Positions 42,377-51,453 of a stretch of DNA of 64,000 bases are shown piece after piece. Origin of the DNA: Hyphomicrobiales bacterium (GTDB taxonomy: Bacteria; Pseudomonadota; Alphaproteobacteria; Rhizobiales; Rhizobiaceae); assembly GCA_900469615.1 (NCBI GenBank), contig UBYA01000008.1, positions 310,001 through 374,000 on the forward strand, read 5' to 3'. Under the pieces are notes generated by a model. That model did not search any database. It had not been told where the DNA came from and worked only from the letters and a program-made list of their open reading frames with translations. Numbering within the stretch: the first letter of the stretch is position 1; each line of letters opens with the position of its first letter. A program made the translations under genes and the position numbers.

Positions 42377-44014
42377 ATGAGCGGTGATCCGGGCCTGGTC
42401 GCCAACGCGGAAGCCAACGCCGTCCCACCGCCTATGCCCGGCTGGAAAGTGCCGCTCTATATTGCGGCCTCCGTCATGTTCTTTCTGACCCAGGGGCTGG
42501 GTCTCAATCTCGCTTTTGCCAATCTGACCCAGATCCAGGGGACCATCGCGGCGACGACCACGGAGTCCGCCTGGCTCTCTGCCGCCTACATGGCCCCCAA
42601 TGTCAGCCTCGCCATCGCATTGGTGAAGATCCGCCTGCAATATGGCGTGCGCAACTTCGCCGAGGTCAGCATTCTCGGTTTCCTGCTTGCCTCGCTGCTC
42701 AATCTCTTCGTCTCCGACCTGCATTCGGCCATCGTCGTGCGTTTCCTGAGCGGCATCGCCGGCGCGCCGCTCTCGACGCTCGGCTTCCTCTACATGCTTG
42801 AGGCCTTCGAGCCCGCCAAGAAGATGACGGTCGGCGTGAGCCTGGCGATGACGAATACGCTGCTTGCCGCCCCCATCACCCGCTTGGTGTCGCCCTCGCT
42901 GCTGGATTACGGCGAATGGCGCGGCCTTTACACGCTGGAAATGGCGCTGGCGCTGCTGGTCATGCCGATCATCTACCTGTTGCCGCTGACGCCGCCGCCG
43001 CGCGTCAAGGTCATCGTTCTCGGCGACATCTTCAGCTACCTGCTCGTGGCGATCGGGTTCGGCTGTCTGGCCATCGTTCTGTCGGTCGGGCGCCTCTATT
43101 GGTGGCTCGAGGTGCCCTGGCTCGGCATCGTGCTGGCGATCGCCATCGCCGCGCTCACAGCCGCTATCGTCGTCGACCTGAGGAGGTCGACGCCGCTCAT
43201 CGACGTTCGCTGGCTGCTGCGCCCCGAAATCCTGCATCTGACGGGCATTCTCCTGATCTTCCGCCTGATTGCGGCCGAACAGACGTCCGTCGTCATGACC
43301 TTCTACCAGAACGCTGTCGGTCTCCTCTACGACCAGCTGGCGATGCTCTACTGGATCATCCTGGCTTTCTCAATCATCGGCGGCCTCATCTGTACCGTGT
43401 TCATGAGCTACGGCTTCGGCTGGCAGATACAATTCGTCGCGCTCATGCTCATGGGAACAGGCTCGCTGATGGATTCGCAGGTGACGAACCTGACCCGGCC
43501 GGAGCAGATGTACATCAGCCAGGCGCTCGTGGCGGCCGGTGCGGCGCTGTTTCTGCCGCCCTCGATGTCGGAGGGCTTCAAGGCCGCGCTGAGCAAGGGG
43601 CCGCCCTATCTCGTGACTTTCTTCGTCGTATTCACTTTCACGCAGAGCATCGGCGGCCTGATAGGGTCCGCCTTCTACGGCACGCTGATCACCATTCGCG
43701 AGAAGTTTCATTCCGCCGTGCTGACCGAGCGCGTGCTGCTGACCGATCCGCATGTGGCCGATCGCGTCAGCCAGCTTTCATCCACTTACGGCAAGGTTCT
43801 CGGGGACAGTGCCCTCCTGAAGGGCGAGGGGCTGTCGCTGCTCGGCGCGCAGGTGAGCCGCGAGGCGAATATGCTTGCCTATGGCGATGCGTTTTTCGTC
43901 GCGGCCATGATCGCTTTCCTGTCGCTTGCCGGCCTGTCGCTGCATGTATTTTTCCGCTTCATCCGGACTCGGCTCGCCGAAGGTCGACCCCGGGCCGAGA
44001 CTTCCAACCCATGA
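42377..44014 (+). CDS. DHA2-type MFS efflux transporter (EmrB-like)
   Basis: A 545-residue membrane protein with about 14 helices, as in the drug:H+ antiporter 2 family. It shows NLAFANLTQIQGTIAATTTESAW at helix 1 and SAAYMAPNVSLAIALVKIRLQYGVRNF in the region of motif A. The C-terminal part (residues 440-490) is a soluble loop typical of EmrB-type pumps. It would work with the adjacent HlyD/EmrA protein to move substrates across both membranes with an outer membrane channel encoded elsewhere. The regulator ends 8 bases before it and the adaptor starts 4 bases after. Confidence 0.88.
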   Translation: MSGDPGLVANAEANAVPPPMPGWKVPLYIAASVMFFLTQGLGLNLAFANLTQIQGTIAATTTESAWLSAAYMAPNVSLAIALVKIRLQYGVRNFAEVSILGFLLASLLNLFVSDLHSAIVVRFLSGIAGAPLSTLGFLYMLEAFEPAKKMTVGVSLAMTNTLLAAPITRLVSPSLLDYGEWRGLYTLEMALALLVMPIIYLLPLTPPPRVKVIVLGDIFSYLLVAIGFGCLAIVLSVGRLYWWLEVPWLGIVLAIAIAALTAAIVVDLRRSTPLIDVRWLLRPEILHLTGILLIFRLIAAEQTSVVMTFYQNAVGLLYDQLAMLYWIILAFSIIGGLICTVFMSYGFGWQIQFVALMLMGTGSLMDSQVTNLTRPEQMYISQALVAAGAALFLPPSMSEGFKAALSKGPPYLVTFFVVFTFTQSIGGLIGSAFYGTLITIREKFHSAVLTERVLLTDPHVADRVSQLSSTYGKVLGDSALLKGEGLSLLGAQVSREANMLAYGDAFFVAAMIAFLSLAGLSLHVFFRFIRTRLAEGRPRAETSNP

Positions 44015-44018
44015 GGAT

Positions 44019-45098
44019 ATGAAATACTCCATGTCGAGGCTCGTTCGCTCACCCATCGAAGTCATCGCGATCCTGGCCGGTATCGGCGGCGTCATGCTGG
44101 TGCTGTATGCCTGGCATCTGCCGCCGTTCAAAACCTCCGTCGAAACGACCGACGATGCCTATGTGAAAGGCTATGTGACGACCATCAGCCCGCAGGTCAG
44201 CGGCTATATTACCGACGTGCCGCTCAAGGATTACAAGCTCGTCAAGGAGGGCGATGTGCTCGCCCAGATCGACGATCGCATCTACAAGCAGAAGGTGGCG
44301 CAGGCCCGCGCGACATTGGCCGGGCAGAAGGCGGCGCTTGCCAATTCGCAACAGCAGGAACAGGCCGCCAGAGCCGGCATCGTCTCCAGCCAGGCCCAGA
44401 TCGATAGCGCCAATGCCGCGCTCAGGCGCGCCCAGCTTGCCGCCGATCGCGTGACGACGCTGGTTTCCAAGGGCGTGTCGACCACGAGCGATTCAGAACA
44501 GGCGCAGGCAACGCTCGAGCAGGCGCAGGCGGCGGCCAATCAGGCAAAGGCCGCGCTGGACGTCTCGCAGCAGAATTTGACGACGATCATCGTCAATCGC
44601 GCCTCTCTCGAGGCCGGTGTCAGTGGCGCGGAAGCGGCCGTCCAGCTCGCCGAAATCGATCTGGACAACACGACGATCAAGGCGCCGCGCGATGGCCGCG
44701 TCGGCGAGGTCGGCGTCCGCATCGGTCAATATGTGACGCCCGGCACGCAGCTCATGAACCTGGTGCCGAAGGACGTCTGGGTCATCGCAAACTTCAAGGA
44801 GACGCAGCTCGACGGCATGAAGCTCGACCAGCCCGCCGAGATTTCCGTGGATGCGCTTGGCCACCGCGAGATCAAAGGCCGCATCCAGCGCTTTTCTCCG
44901 GCCGCGGGCTCCGAATTCGCCGTCATCAAGGCCGATAACGCCACGGGCAATTTCACCAAGGTCGCCCAGCGCATCGGTGTCAGGATCAAGATCGAGGATG
45001 GACAGCCTCTGGCGGACGATCTTGCGCCCGGCATGTCCGTGGTTGTTTCGATCGACAAGAATTCGGCTCCCCTGCCGGAAGCTGCGGCCGGCGATTGA
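44019..45098 (+). CDS. HlyD/EmrA-type membrane fusion protein
   Basis: A 359-residue periplasmic adaptor with one N-terminal membrane helix (residues 12-32), then the biotinyl-lipoyl-like half (TTDDAYVKGYVTTISPQVSGYI), a long coiled-coil hairpin rich in Ala and Gln (about 95-210) and the second lipoyl half (IDLDNTTIKAPRDGRVGEVGVRIGQYV). It couples the DHA2 pump to an outer membrane factor. ATG 44019 is closely preceded by GAGG; ATG 44031 is an alternative. It ends the operon, followed by a strong terminator. Confidence 0.9.
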   Translation: MKYSMSRLVRSPIEVIAILAGIGGVMLVLYAWHLPPFKTSVETTDDAYVKGYVTTISPQVSGYITDVPLKDYKLVKEGDVLAQIDDRIYKQKVAQARATLAGQKAALANSQQQEQAARAGIVSSQAQIDSANAALRRAQLAADRVTTLVSKGVSTTSDSEQAQATLEQAQAAANQAKAALDVSQQNLTTIIVNRASLEAGVSGAEAAVQLAEIDLDNTTIKAPRDGRVGEVGVRIGQYVTPGTQLMNLVPKDVWVIANFKETQLDGMKLDQPAEISVDALGHREIKGRIQRFSPAAGSEFAVIKADNATGNFTKVAQRIGVRIKIEDGQPLADDLAPGMSVVVSIDKNSAPLPEAAAGD

Positions 45099-45134
45099 CC
45101 GGCAGGCTGCTTCGTCCCGTGGACGCGGCCAATA

Positions 45135-45166
45135 AAAAAGCCTGGGTCGCAGGACCCAGGCTTTTT
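45135..45166. terminator. Strong bidirectional terminator
   Basis: A 14-bp stem made of AAAAAGCCTGGGTC and GACCCAGGCTTTTT with a 4-base loop, placed between the convergent efflux operon and rplI. The A and T runs on both sides fit termination on both strands. Confidence 0.9.
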
Positions 45167-45194
45167 CATGCGCAATCTCGCGAAGGTGCGAAGA

Positions 45195-45773
45195 TCAGGC
45201 TTCGTCTTCGGCGTTGCCGTCAGCTTCCGGATCGAAGAAGTCTTCCGGGCGCAGGGCGTCTTCGTCAACGCCGTAGATGGCGTCGGCGGAGGTAAGGGTT
45301 TCGCCCTTGGCCTGACGCTCGGCCTCTTCGGCAGAACGGGCAACGTTGAGCTCGACCGTGATTTCAACTTCGGCATGAAGCCCGATCGCGACATTGTGCA
45401 GGCCGATGGCCTTGATAGGCGTGTTCATGTGAACCTGGCTGCGGCCGACGTTGAAGCCTTCTGCTGCGAGGATTTCGACGACGTCGCGAGCAGCGACCGA
45501 ACCGTAGAGCTGGCCGGTTTCGCCGGCGGAGCGAACGACGATGAAGGACTTGCCGCCGAGAACGTCGGCAACCTTCTGGGCTTCGCTCTTGCGCTCGAGG
45601 TTACGAGCTTCGAGCGTTGCGCGCTCGGCTTCGAAACGGGCCTTGTTGGCGGCGTTGGCGCGCAGCGCCTTGCCGAGCGGCAGAAGGTAGTTACGGGCAA
45701 AGCCGTCGCGAACCTTTACGGTTTCGCCCATCTGGCCCAGCTTGGAGATGCGTTCGAGAAGAATGACTTCCAT
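45195..45773 (-). CDS. rplI: 50S ribosomal protein L9
   Basis: L9 has two domains joined by a long helix. The N-terminal domain ([32 protein letters not shown], split here around residue 20) is the family signature. At 192 residues it is about 40 longer than the E. coli protein because of an acidic C-terminal tail (about 150-192), a feature of rhizobial L9. It is the last gene of the rpsF-rpsR-DUF2232-rplI unit. Confidence 0.96.
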   Translation of the reverse strand: MEVILLERISKLGQMGETVKVRDGFARNYLLPLGKALRANAANKARFEAERATLEARNLERKSEAQKVADVLGGKSFIVVRSAGETGQLYGSVAARDVVEILAAEGFNVGRSQVHMNTPIKAIGLHNVAIGLHAEVEITVELNVARSAEEAERQAKGETLTSADAIYGVDEDALRPEDFFDPEADGNAEDEA

Positions 45774-45793
45774 TTTCGTTGTTCCTTTCGATA

Positions 45794-46774
45794 TCAGATT
45801 TTCGTGTCTTTTGGTTTAGGTGTATCGGCATTCTTGTTCGGGGTCAGCGATATCGCCTTGCGGGTATCGTAAAGGCCGAGAACAAGGATGATGACGAGCG
45901 GCAGCGTCAGCACGAAGGACATCAGGTAGCAGATGACCAGCGCCGGGAGACGCCAGTCCTTGCCGCGAGTTCGGTAGTGCAGCGATGCAAAGCCGGAAAC
46001 GATGAAGCCCGCGCCGAAGGCGCCGAGCACGGCGGCTGCGATGAGGGCTACGATGCCGCCGAAGAACATGGCGACGATCGCCACGAGAAAGACGAAGATC
46101 GCATTGCGGTTCATGCGCAGCGAGGAGGGAATATCCTCGCGGGGGCGCAGATTGCGGCTTGAAGCCGCGACGATGCGGGTTGCCACGTAATAGGCGGCCA
46201 GCAGCATCATGACCCAGATCATGCCCCAGGCGATCGGGATCATGTAGAGCATCAGCGACTTCATCCTGGCGATCGCAACGGGATCGAGCTGAAGGTCGGG
46301 CGATTGCTGGTTCACCGCGTTGACATAGGCATCGACCACCTGCCCGACGAGATCGGCATTGTAGCCCATGACGGCACCCGCCACGACGATGACGACGGCG
46401 GCAAGGCCGCACAAATGCAGCATGATGTCGGGGAGCGGATACCAGGCCATCAGATGGTCAGGACCTCCGAGCTCGGATGCCGGACGTGCCAGATTGGCGA
46501 GATGGCTGAGCCATGCCGGGATGAGCGTCAGCAGAACGACGAACAGCCCGAAATAGACCGATTGTGCGACCGCGCCGACGATGCCCGCGACCACGACGGC
46601 AGCGATGACGGCCATGTTGCCCCAGCCAAGGCCGACGATGAGGATCGGAAGAGCGGAAAGCGCGCCGAACAGGATGAACAGCAAAGGCTGTACCGTCGCG
46701 CCATACACGAGTAGGGCGGCGGTCAGACCGGCGAGTGCGCCGATGCCAAACTCTTTTGCGTTCAACTTTTTCAC
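45794..46774 (-). CDS. DUF2232 membrane protein
   Basis: A 326-residue protein with about eight membrane helices and a short polar C-terminus. Its place between rpsR and rplI is the conserved location of DUF2232 proteins in alphaproteobacteria and other bacteria. The function is unknown. The start is GTG 46774 (VKKLNAKEF). A hairpin at 46891-46912 separates it from rpsR. Confidence 0.82.
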   Translation of the reverse strand: MKKLNAKEFGIGALAGLTAALLVYGATVQPLLFILFGALSALPILIVGLGWGNMAVIAAVVVAGIVGAVAQSVYFGLFVVLLTLIPAWLSHLANLARPASELGGPDHLMAWYPLPDIMLHLCGLAAVVIVVAGAVMGYNADLVGQVVDAYVNAVNQQSPDLQLDPVAIARMKSLMLYMIPIAWGMIWVMMLLAAYYVATRIVAASSRNLRPREDIPSSLRMNRNAIFVFLVAIVAMFFGGIVALIAAAVLGAFGAGFIVSGFASLHYRTRGKDWRLPALVICYLMSFVLTLPLVIILVLGLYDTRKAISLTPNKNADTPKPKDTKI

Positions 46775-46890
46775 GTCGCTGTCCTGCTTCGTATCGAGCA
46801 GTTAGAGGATGCCTTCGCCACGCGGGCCTGAAAGCCGTCCCCAACATGGGGTTTCAAGGTTCCGATCCGCGCCCATCGCGAAAGGGAGAA

Positions 46891-46912
46891 GGGAAGGCAT
46901 CGCTGCCTTCCC
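46891..46912 (-). terminator. Hairpin between rpsR and the DUF2232 gene
   Basis: A 9-bp stem (GGGAAGGCA with TGCCTTCCC) and a 4-base loop, followed on the minus strand by TTCTCCCTTT. It begins 26 bases after the rpsR stop and probably reduces, rather than stops, transcription into the downstream genes. Confidence 0.6.
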
Positions 46913-46937
46913 CTTGTTCATTCGGCGTCAGGCGCTA

Positions 46938-47186
46938 TCAGGCGACGACGTAGGGCAGCAGGCCGAGGAAGCGGGCGCGCTTGATCGCCTGGGCGAGTTC
47001 GCGCTGCTTCTTCTGGGAAACGGCCGTGATGCGGGACGGAACGATCTTGCCGCGCTCGGAAATGTAGCGCTGCAGGAGACGAACGTCCTTGTAGTCGATG
47101 CGCGGCGCATTGGCGCCCGAGAACGGGCAGGTCTTGCGGCGGCGATGGAACGGACGGCGGACCGGTGCGGAAGAAACTTCAGACAT
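46938..47186 (-). CDS. rpsR: 30S ribosomal protein S18
   Basis: S18 (82 residues) pairs with S6 on the platform of the small subunit. The central [21 protein letters not shown] and the final [19 protein letters not shown] are family hallmarks. A single Cys remains in RKTCPFSG. It starts 13 bases after the rpsF stop. Confidence 0.97.
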   Translation of the reverse strand: MSEVSSAPVRRPFHRRRKTCPFSGANAPRIDYKDVRLLQRYISERGKIVPSRITAVSQKKQRELAQAIKRARFLGLLPYVVA

Positions 47187-47199
47187 CTCTCAGAACTCC

Positions 47200-47646
47200 T
47201 TATGCACGATCTTCGCGCGGACGGCGCGGACGGTCTTCGCGGTCGCCACGATCCGGGCGCGGACCACGATCGCCGAAGCTGCGCTCCGGACGGTCGCCAT
47301 CGCGGCGCGGACGGTCGTCACGGTCGCGCTTCTGCATCATGGCAGACGGGCCGTCTTCGTGCTTCTCGACAGCAATGGTCATGTAGCGCAGGACGTCTTC
47401 GCTGATGCGCATCTGGCGTTCCATTTCCTGGATCGCAGCGGCCGGAGCATCGATGTCCATCAGGGCGTAGTGAGCCTTGCGGTTCTTCTTGATGCGGTAG
47501 GTGAGGGACTTGAGGCCCCAGTTTTCGATACGCCCGACTTTACCGCCGTTAGCTTCGATAACACCCTTGTACTGTTCTACGAGGGCGTCGACCTGCTGAG
47601 CGGAAATATCCTGCCGGGCAAGGAATACATGTTCGTAAAGAGCCAT
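47200..47646 (-). CDS. rpsF: 30S ribosomal protein S6
   Basis: S6 (148 residues) begins [15 protein letters not shown] and has the core [22 protein letters not shown]. The C-terminus after residue 105 is an Arg/Asp-rich tail ([21 protein letters not shown]) as in other rhizobial S6 proteins. It heads the ribosomal operon; the leader holds a small CCGA-ATA-TCGG hairpin described separately. Confidence 0.97.
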   Translation of the reverse strand: MALYEHVFLARQDISAQQVDALVEQYKGVIEANGGKVGRIENWGLKSLTYRIKKNRKAHYALMDIDAPAAAIQEMERQMRISEDVLRYMTIAVEKHEDGPSAMMQKRDRDDRPRRDGDRPERSFGDRGPRPDRGDREDRPRRPREDRA

Positions 47647-48068
47647 GGATAGCTTTGCCTTTCTTGCGTTGGTCTGAACCCGATATTCGGCGGCTAAGCC
47701 TCAACGACTGCTCCTGAGAGGGTAAACCCAAGCAAGAAAAGCGTTTCCGAGACGGTCGAGAGCGGAGACACGGGAGGCTGGAACGCTTCCGTTCCGACGA
47801 TTCTCCTTGCGAAAAACCGGCCCTCCGTTCAGCCACCAGCCAGAAGACCGGGTTGCGAACAGGGCGGCTTATACGGATTTTTCTCAGGAAGGCAAGGGGA
47901 CGGGCGAAATTGGCTCGTTCTGCATCCAAATGAGTTCGTTCGCCCGACCGGGGCCGCTTGTTCCAGAAGGGCGCCCAAGCGAAATCGCGAGCACTCTTCC
48001 GCAGCAACATTGCAAGCGTCACGCTCTCCCATATGATTCCATGCGATTTGCAGCGATACGGATCATTC
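47647..48068. promoter_or_regulatory. rpsF promoter and leader, and upstream region of the phosphatase gene
   Basis: This 422-base gap lies between two divergent genes. On the minus strand TTGCCT (47890-47895) and TATAAG (47868-47873) are 16 bases apart and resemble a sigma-70 promoter for rpsF, giving a leader of about 215 bases. Within the leader CCGA-ATA-TCGG (47680-47690) follows AGCCG; this may be an S6:S18 autoregulatory motif, but I cannot confirm the fold. No gene was supported in the gap. Confidence 0.4.
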
Positions 48069-48815
48069 ATGCGCATCTTTCTCGTCAGGCACGGCGAATC
48101 CCTCGGCAATATCGATGATCGGGCTTATCGGCAGTTCGGCGATCATAACGTTCCGCTGACAGAATGGGGCTATCGGCAGGTACTGGAGGCGGGGCAGGCG
48201 ATTTGCACCTATCTGAAAGGGCTGCCATCGGCAGAATTGCGCAAGCTGAGCGTCTGGTACTCGCCCTTCCTGAGAACGCGGCAGAGCAGGGATGCGCTGC
48301 TTGAAGTTCTTCCGGCCGACCTGATCGGAGACGTCAGGGAGGATTATCTGCTGCGCGAGCAGGATTTCGGGCTCTTCACCGAAATCTACGACCATGCCGA
48401 GCAGAAACGGAAATTCCCCGACGAGTTCGAGAAGTGGGCGCGGTTGCGCAACGATAACGGCAAGTTCTATGCTCGCCCTCCGGACGGCGAAAGCCGCGCC
48501 GATGTCGCCCAGCGCGTCCGACTGTTCCTCCAGACCGTCATGCACGATGCCGAAAACGGAAAGAACAATGTCATCATCGTCGGCCACGGCGTCACCAACC
48601 GGGCCTTCGAGATGAACTTCCTGCATCATCCGGTCGAGTGGTTCGAGCAATCGAACAATCCGGGAAATGCCGATGTCACCCTGATCGAGGGGCGGAGTTC
48701 GCAAGGCTATCGGTCGATGCTGCTGCACAAGTCCGTGGATCGGGTGAAGGGGCAAGACGAGTTGCGTGATGCCTATGGTTCCGAATTGACGATGGCGCCG
48801 AAGGCAGGGCAGTAG
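48069..48815 (+). CDS. Histidine phosphatase (phosphoglycerate mutase superfamily)
   Basis: A 248-residue protein starting MRIFLVRHGESLGN, where the His in RHG is the phosphate acceptor. The second His is in IIVGHGVTNRAF and an Arg in SPFLRTRQS completes the pocket. The long insert DFGLFTEIYDHAEQKRKFP suggests a family of its own, not a glycolytic mutase. The ATG at 48069 directly opens the conserved strand; an open upstream extension was rejected. The substrate is unknown. Confidence 0.88.
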   Translation: MRIFLVRHGESLGNIDDRAYRQFGDHNVPLTEWGYRQVLEAGQAICTYLKGLPSAELRKLSVWYSPFLRTRQSRDALLEVLPADLIGDVREDYLLREQDFGLFTEIYDHAEQKRKFPDEFEKWARLRNDNGKFYARPPDGESRADVAQRVRLFLQTVMHDAENGKNNVIIVGHGVTNRAFEMNFLHHPVEWFEQSNNPGNADVTLIEGRSSQGYRSMLLHKSVDRVKGQDELRDAYGSELTMAPKAGQ

Positions 48816-48974
48816 ATCGCTTGCGGCGACCGGCTGGACATTCCTGGCGGTGTTACAGGCCCGTCCCACGCTAGCCATGGGGCCGAGCGACTCTTGAAAT
48901 ATGCGCTGCAATCATGACTTGTGAAACGATAGGTCCTGTGGAAATCATGACTTGGCGATATTGGGGGCTCGGTT

Positions 48975-50165
48975 GTGAAAGTAATGGGAAAAAGCTTTGC
49001 CACGGCAGGTCTTGTTTTGAGCCTCACCCTTGTCGCTCAGGACGCAACAGCGAGATTGAGTTACGAAGTTCAAAGCTTGAAAGATGGTTCTAAGTTTATC
49101 ATGGTAAGTGGTCAGTTCGAAGCTGACGATGACTTGGGCATATTTCGCAGCAAAGTTCTTTCCAGCCATGCGTATTCCGTTAGTTTTTTTAGTGGCGGCG
49201 GAAACGTATACAAGGCGATGGAGTTTGGCCGACTGATCCGATCTCTGGGCCTGCAAACCGTAGCTGCGCGAGGTTCGGAATGTGCCTCGGCCTGTTCCTT
49301 GTCATTTATGGGCGGGGTAACTCGCTATGCCGAGCCGGGTGCAATCGGCGTTCATAAATCCTCGTTCGGCGATACCAGTGGAATGAATGTCGAGGATGCC
49401 GTTGCGGCCATTCAACAGCAAACCGCCGACGTGATTGCCTATATGAGCGAAATGGGCGTCGATCCCGCTTTGCTGCAACTTGCCCTTAAATATGACAGCA
49501 ATGATATCCGCTATTTGTCATCGAGCGAAATGACGAAGTTTCGGGTGACAACCGTATCGTTCCAGGAGGTTCATGAATCTGACGCCAAATCGTCCGCTGG
49601 TGAGGCTCAGGCGCCGATTACCGATGGACGCAAAGCGGTAAAAGGGCGGAGCGAGGAGCCGCCACTTCTGCAAGTTCCTGTCCCGAGAAGCGGCATCCTT
49701 CAAGCTGACAGTGGGTCGGCCTTCTTAAAGACCAGTCGGGATATGCGCTCCAAGACGATCGCGGTTTTCGCGAATGGGAGCGAGTTGCTGATCAAGAAGA
49801 GTGCCGGTGACTGGTATCGGGTGTCGATTGGCAATAAGACCGGCTATATGCTTCAGACATCGATATGGGTGCGTGAATTTGAAGAAAATCAGTTCGGAAA
49901 GCATTATATCGAAATAACCACCGAAAAGTCTCTAGACTCCGCAATGTCTCTGGCTAAGCGGTCATTTATTCCAATGGCGGTTCATTTAACGGCGCAGGGA
50001 CGTTATGCCGTCACAATTGTCGGGACATACGGCGGAGACGTTGATTCCCTCGTTTTTCAGCCTTTAATTAAAACAAAAAGTATCCCTCCGACCGCTTTTA
50101 TTACCTATGGCAACAATTACGTTCGCGAAATCTGCTGCAGCGCTTCCACCGCAACAGCCGAATAA
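48975..50165 (+). CDS. Exported ClpP-like protein with SH3-like and SPOR-like domains
   Basis: A 396-residue protein with a signal peptide (residues 5-26) starting at GTG 48975, or ATG 48984. Residues 30-195 resemble the periplasmic ClpP/crotonase-fold group (COG3904 type): SGGGNVYKAMEFGRLIRSLG, then GSECASACSLSFMGG with the likely nucleophilic Ser, then IGVHKSS with a possible catalytic His. Residues 245-300 look like an SH3b domain (FLKTSRDMRSKTI... KSAGDWYRVSIGNKTGYM). The C-terminal 80 residues fit a SPOR-like peptidoglycan-binding repeat. The DNA is more AT-rich than its neighbours. It stands alone with its own terminator. Confidence 0.65.
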   Translation: MKVMGKSFATAGLVLSLTLVAQDATARLSYEVQSLKDGSKFIMVSGQFEADDDLGIFRSKVLSSHAYSVSFFSGGGNVYKAMEFGRLIRSLGLQTVAARGSECASACSLSFMGGVTRYAEPGAIGVHKSSFGDTSGMNVEDAVAAIQQQTADVIAYMSEMGVDPALLQLALKYDSNDIRYLSSSEMTKFRVTTVSFQEVHESDAKSSAGEAQAPITDGRKAVKGRSEEPPLLQVPVPRSGILQADSGSAFLKTSRDMRSKTIAVFANGSELLIKKSAGDWYRVSIGNKTGYMLQTSIWVREFEENQFGKHYIEITTEKSLDSAMSLAKRSFIPMAVHLTAQGRYAVTIVGTYGGDVDSLVFQPLIKTKSIPPTAFITYGNNYVREICCSASTATAE

Positions 50166-50189
50166 GCGGACAAACTTGCCCGCTTATTC
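50160..50189 (+). terminator. Terminator overlapping the stop codon of the ClpP-like gene
   Basis: A 10-bp stem (GAATAAGCGG with CCGCTTATTC) and a 10-base loop, followed by ATTTTG. The TAA stop codon is inside the left arm. Confidence 0.7.
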
Positions 50190-50214
50190 ATTTTGAATCC
50201 TACCGGCACACGCC

Positions 50215-51258
50215 TCACATCGGCAGCGGATACTTCCGGTGCACCTGCTCGATTTCCGCCAGTGCCTCCGCCGGCAGCGTCACGTAGGCGCCGGCGATAT
50301 CCGTCTCGAGCTGAGCGATCGTTGTCGCGCCGATGATGACGGAGGCCATGAACGGCTTTGTGAGACAATAGGCCAGCGCCAGCTTGGAAGGGTCGATGCC
50401 ATATTTGGCGGCGATTTCCAGATAGGCCTTTACGGGCGGTTCCTGCAGCGGCTGCAGGCGGCCGCCGATGTCGAGGTTGATCGAGCCGCGTGAGCCGGCC
50501 GGGCGTGCGCCGCCGACATATTTGCCGCTGAGGATGCCGCCGGCGAGCGGCGAATAGGCGAGCAGGCCGACATCTTCGTGATGTGACAGTTCGGCCAGAT
50601 CGAGGTCGAAATGGCGGTAGAGAAGATTGTATTCGTTCTGCGTGGTCGCGACGCGCGGCAGACTCTTCTGCTCGGCGATCGTCAGATATTTCTGAATACC
50701 CCAGGTGGTCTCGTTCGACAGGCCGATGGCGCGGATCTTGCCGGCCTTGACCAGTTCGCCCATCGTCTCGAGGATGTCGGTGATGTTGGCGACAACCTTT
50801 TCGCGGTCCTGTTTGAAAGGATTGTAGGTCCAGTTCTGGCGAAAATGGAAGTGGCCGCGGTTCGGCCAGTGGACCTGGTAGAGGTCGATGTAATCGGTCT
50901 TCAGCCGCTTCAGGCTGGCGTCGATCGCCGCCCGGATATTGACGGCATCGGCGCCCTGTCCGCCGCGCAGATACTCCCGGCCGGGACCCGCGACCTTGGT
51001 GGCGAGCACGATCTCCTTGCGCTTGCCGGTCTTTTCGAACCAGCTGCCGATATATTCCTCGGTGCGCCCTTGAGTCTCCGGGCCGACCGGGGTCGTCGGG
51101 TACATTTCGGCGGTATCGAAGAAATTGATGCCCTTTTGGACCGCATAGTCCATCTGCTCGTGAGCTTCGGCTTCGCTGTTCTGCGTGCCCCAGGTCATCG
51201 TGCCCAGACAAATCTGCGAAACGGAAATATCAGTACGGCCTAAATTGTTATATTTCAT
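50215..51258 (-). CDS. Aldo/keto reductase (Tas-like)
   Basis: A 347-residue TIM-barrel NADPH-dependent reductase. The catalytic Asp and Tyr are in FFDTAEMYPTTPVG, Lys in ATKVAGPG and His in YQVHWPNRG. The PVGPETQGRTEEYIGSWF stretch places it with the Tas/YghZ-like group. Its substrate is unknown. ATG 51258 (MKYNNLGRTDISVS) is the natural start; the longer open frame to 51417 lacks a ribosome site. It is divergent from fabD. Confidence 0.9.
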   Translation of the reverse strand: MKYNNLGRTDISVSQICLGTMTWGTQNSEAEAHEQMDYAVQKGINFFDTAEMYPTTPVGPETQGRTEEYIGSWFEKTGKRKEIVLATKVAGPGREYLRGGQGADAVNIRAAIDASLKRLKTDYIDLYQVHWPNRGHFHFRQNWTYNPFKQDREKVVANITDILETMGELVKAGKIRAIGLSNETTWGIQKYLTIAEQKSLPRVATTQNEYNLLYRHFDLDLAELSHHEDVGLLAYSPLAGGILSGKYVGGARPAGSRGSINLDIGGRLQPLQEPPVKAYLEIAAKYGIDPSKLALAYCLTKPFMASVIIGATTIAQLETDIAGAYVTLPAEALAEIEQVHRKYPLPM

Positions 51259-51453
51259 GGGAAAACCTTGGAGAGGTGGGAGCAAGTCGAATTGGTGGGG
51301 TCGCGAGAATTTAGGCCGGAATTGAGCAAGCGCAAGAAGAAAATCATTGCATCTCGCAGCTGCAAAAGCCGTCGGCTGCGGGGCTTGCGCTATTGACTCC
51401 CGCGCAAACAATGTCATTGGGAAGCAAAACGACCCCTAAAAGGACGCTTTATA

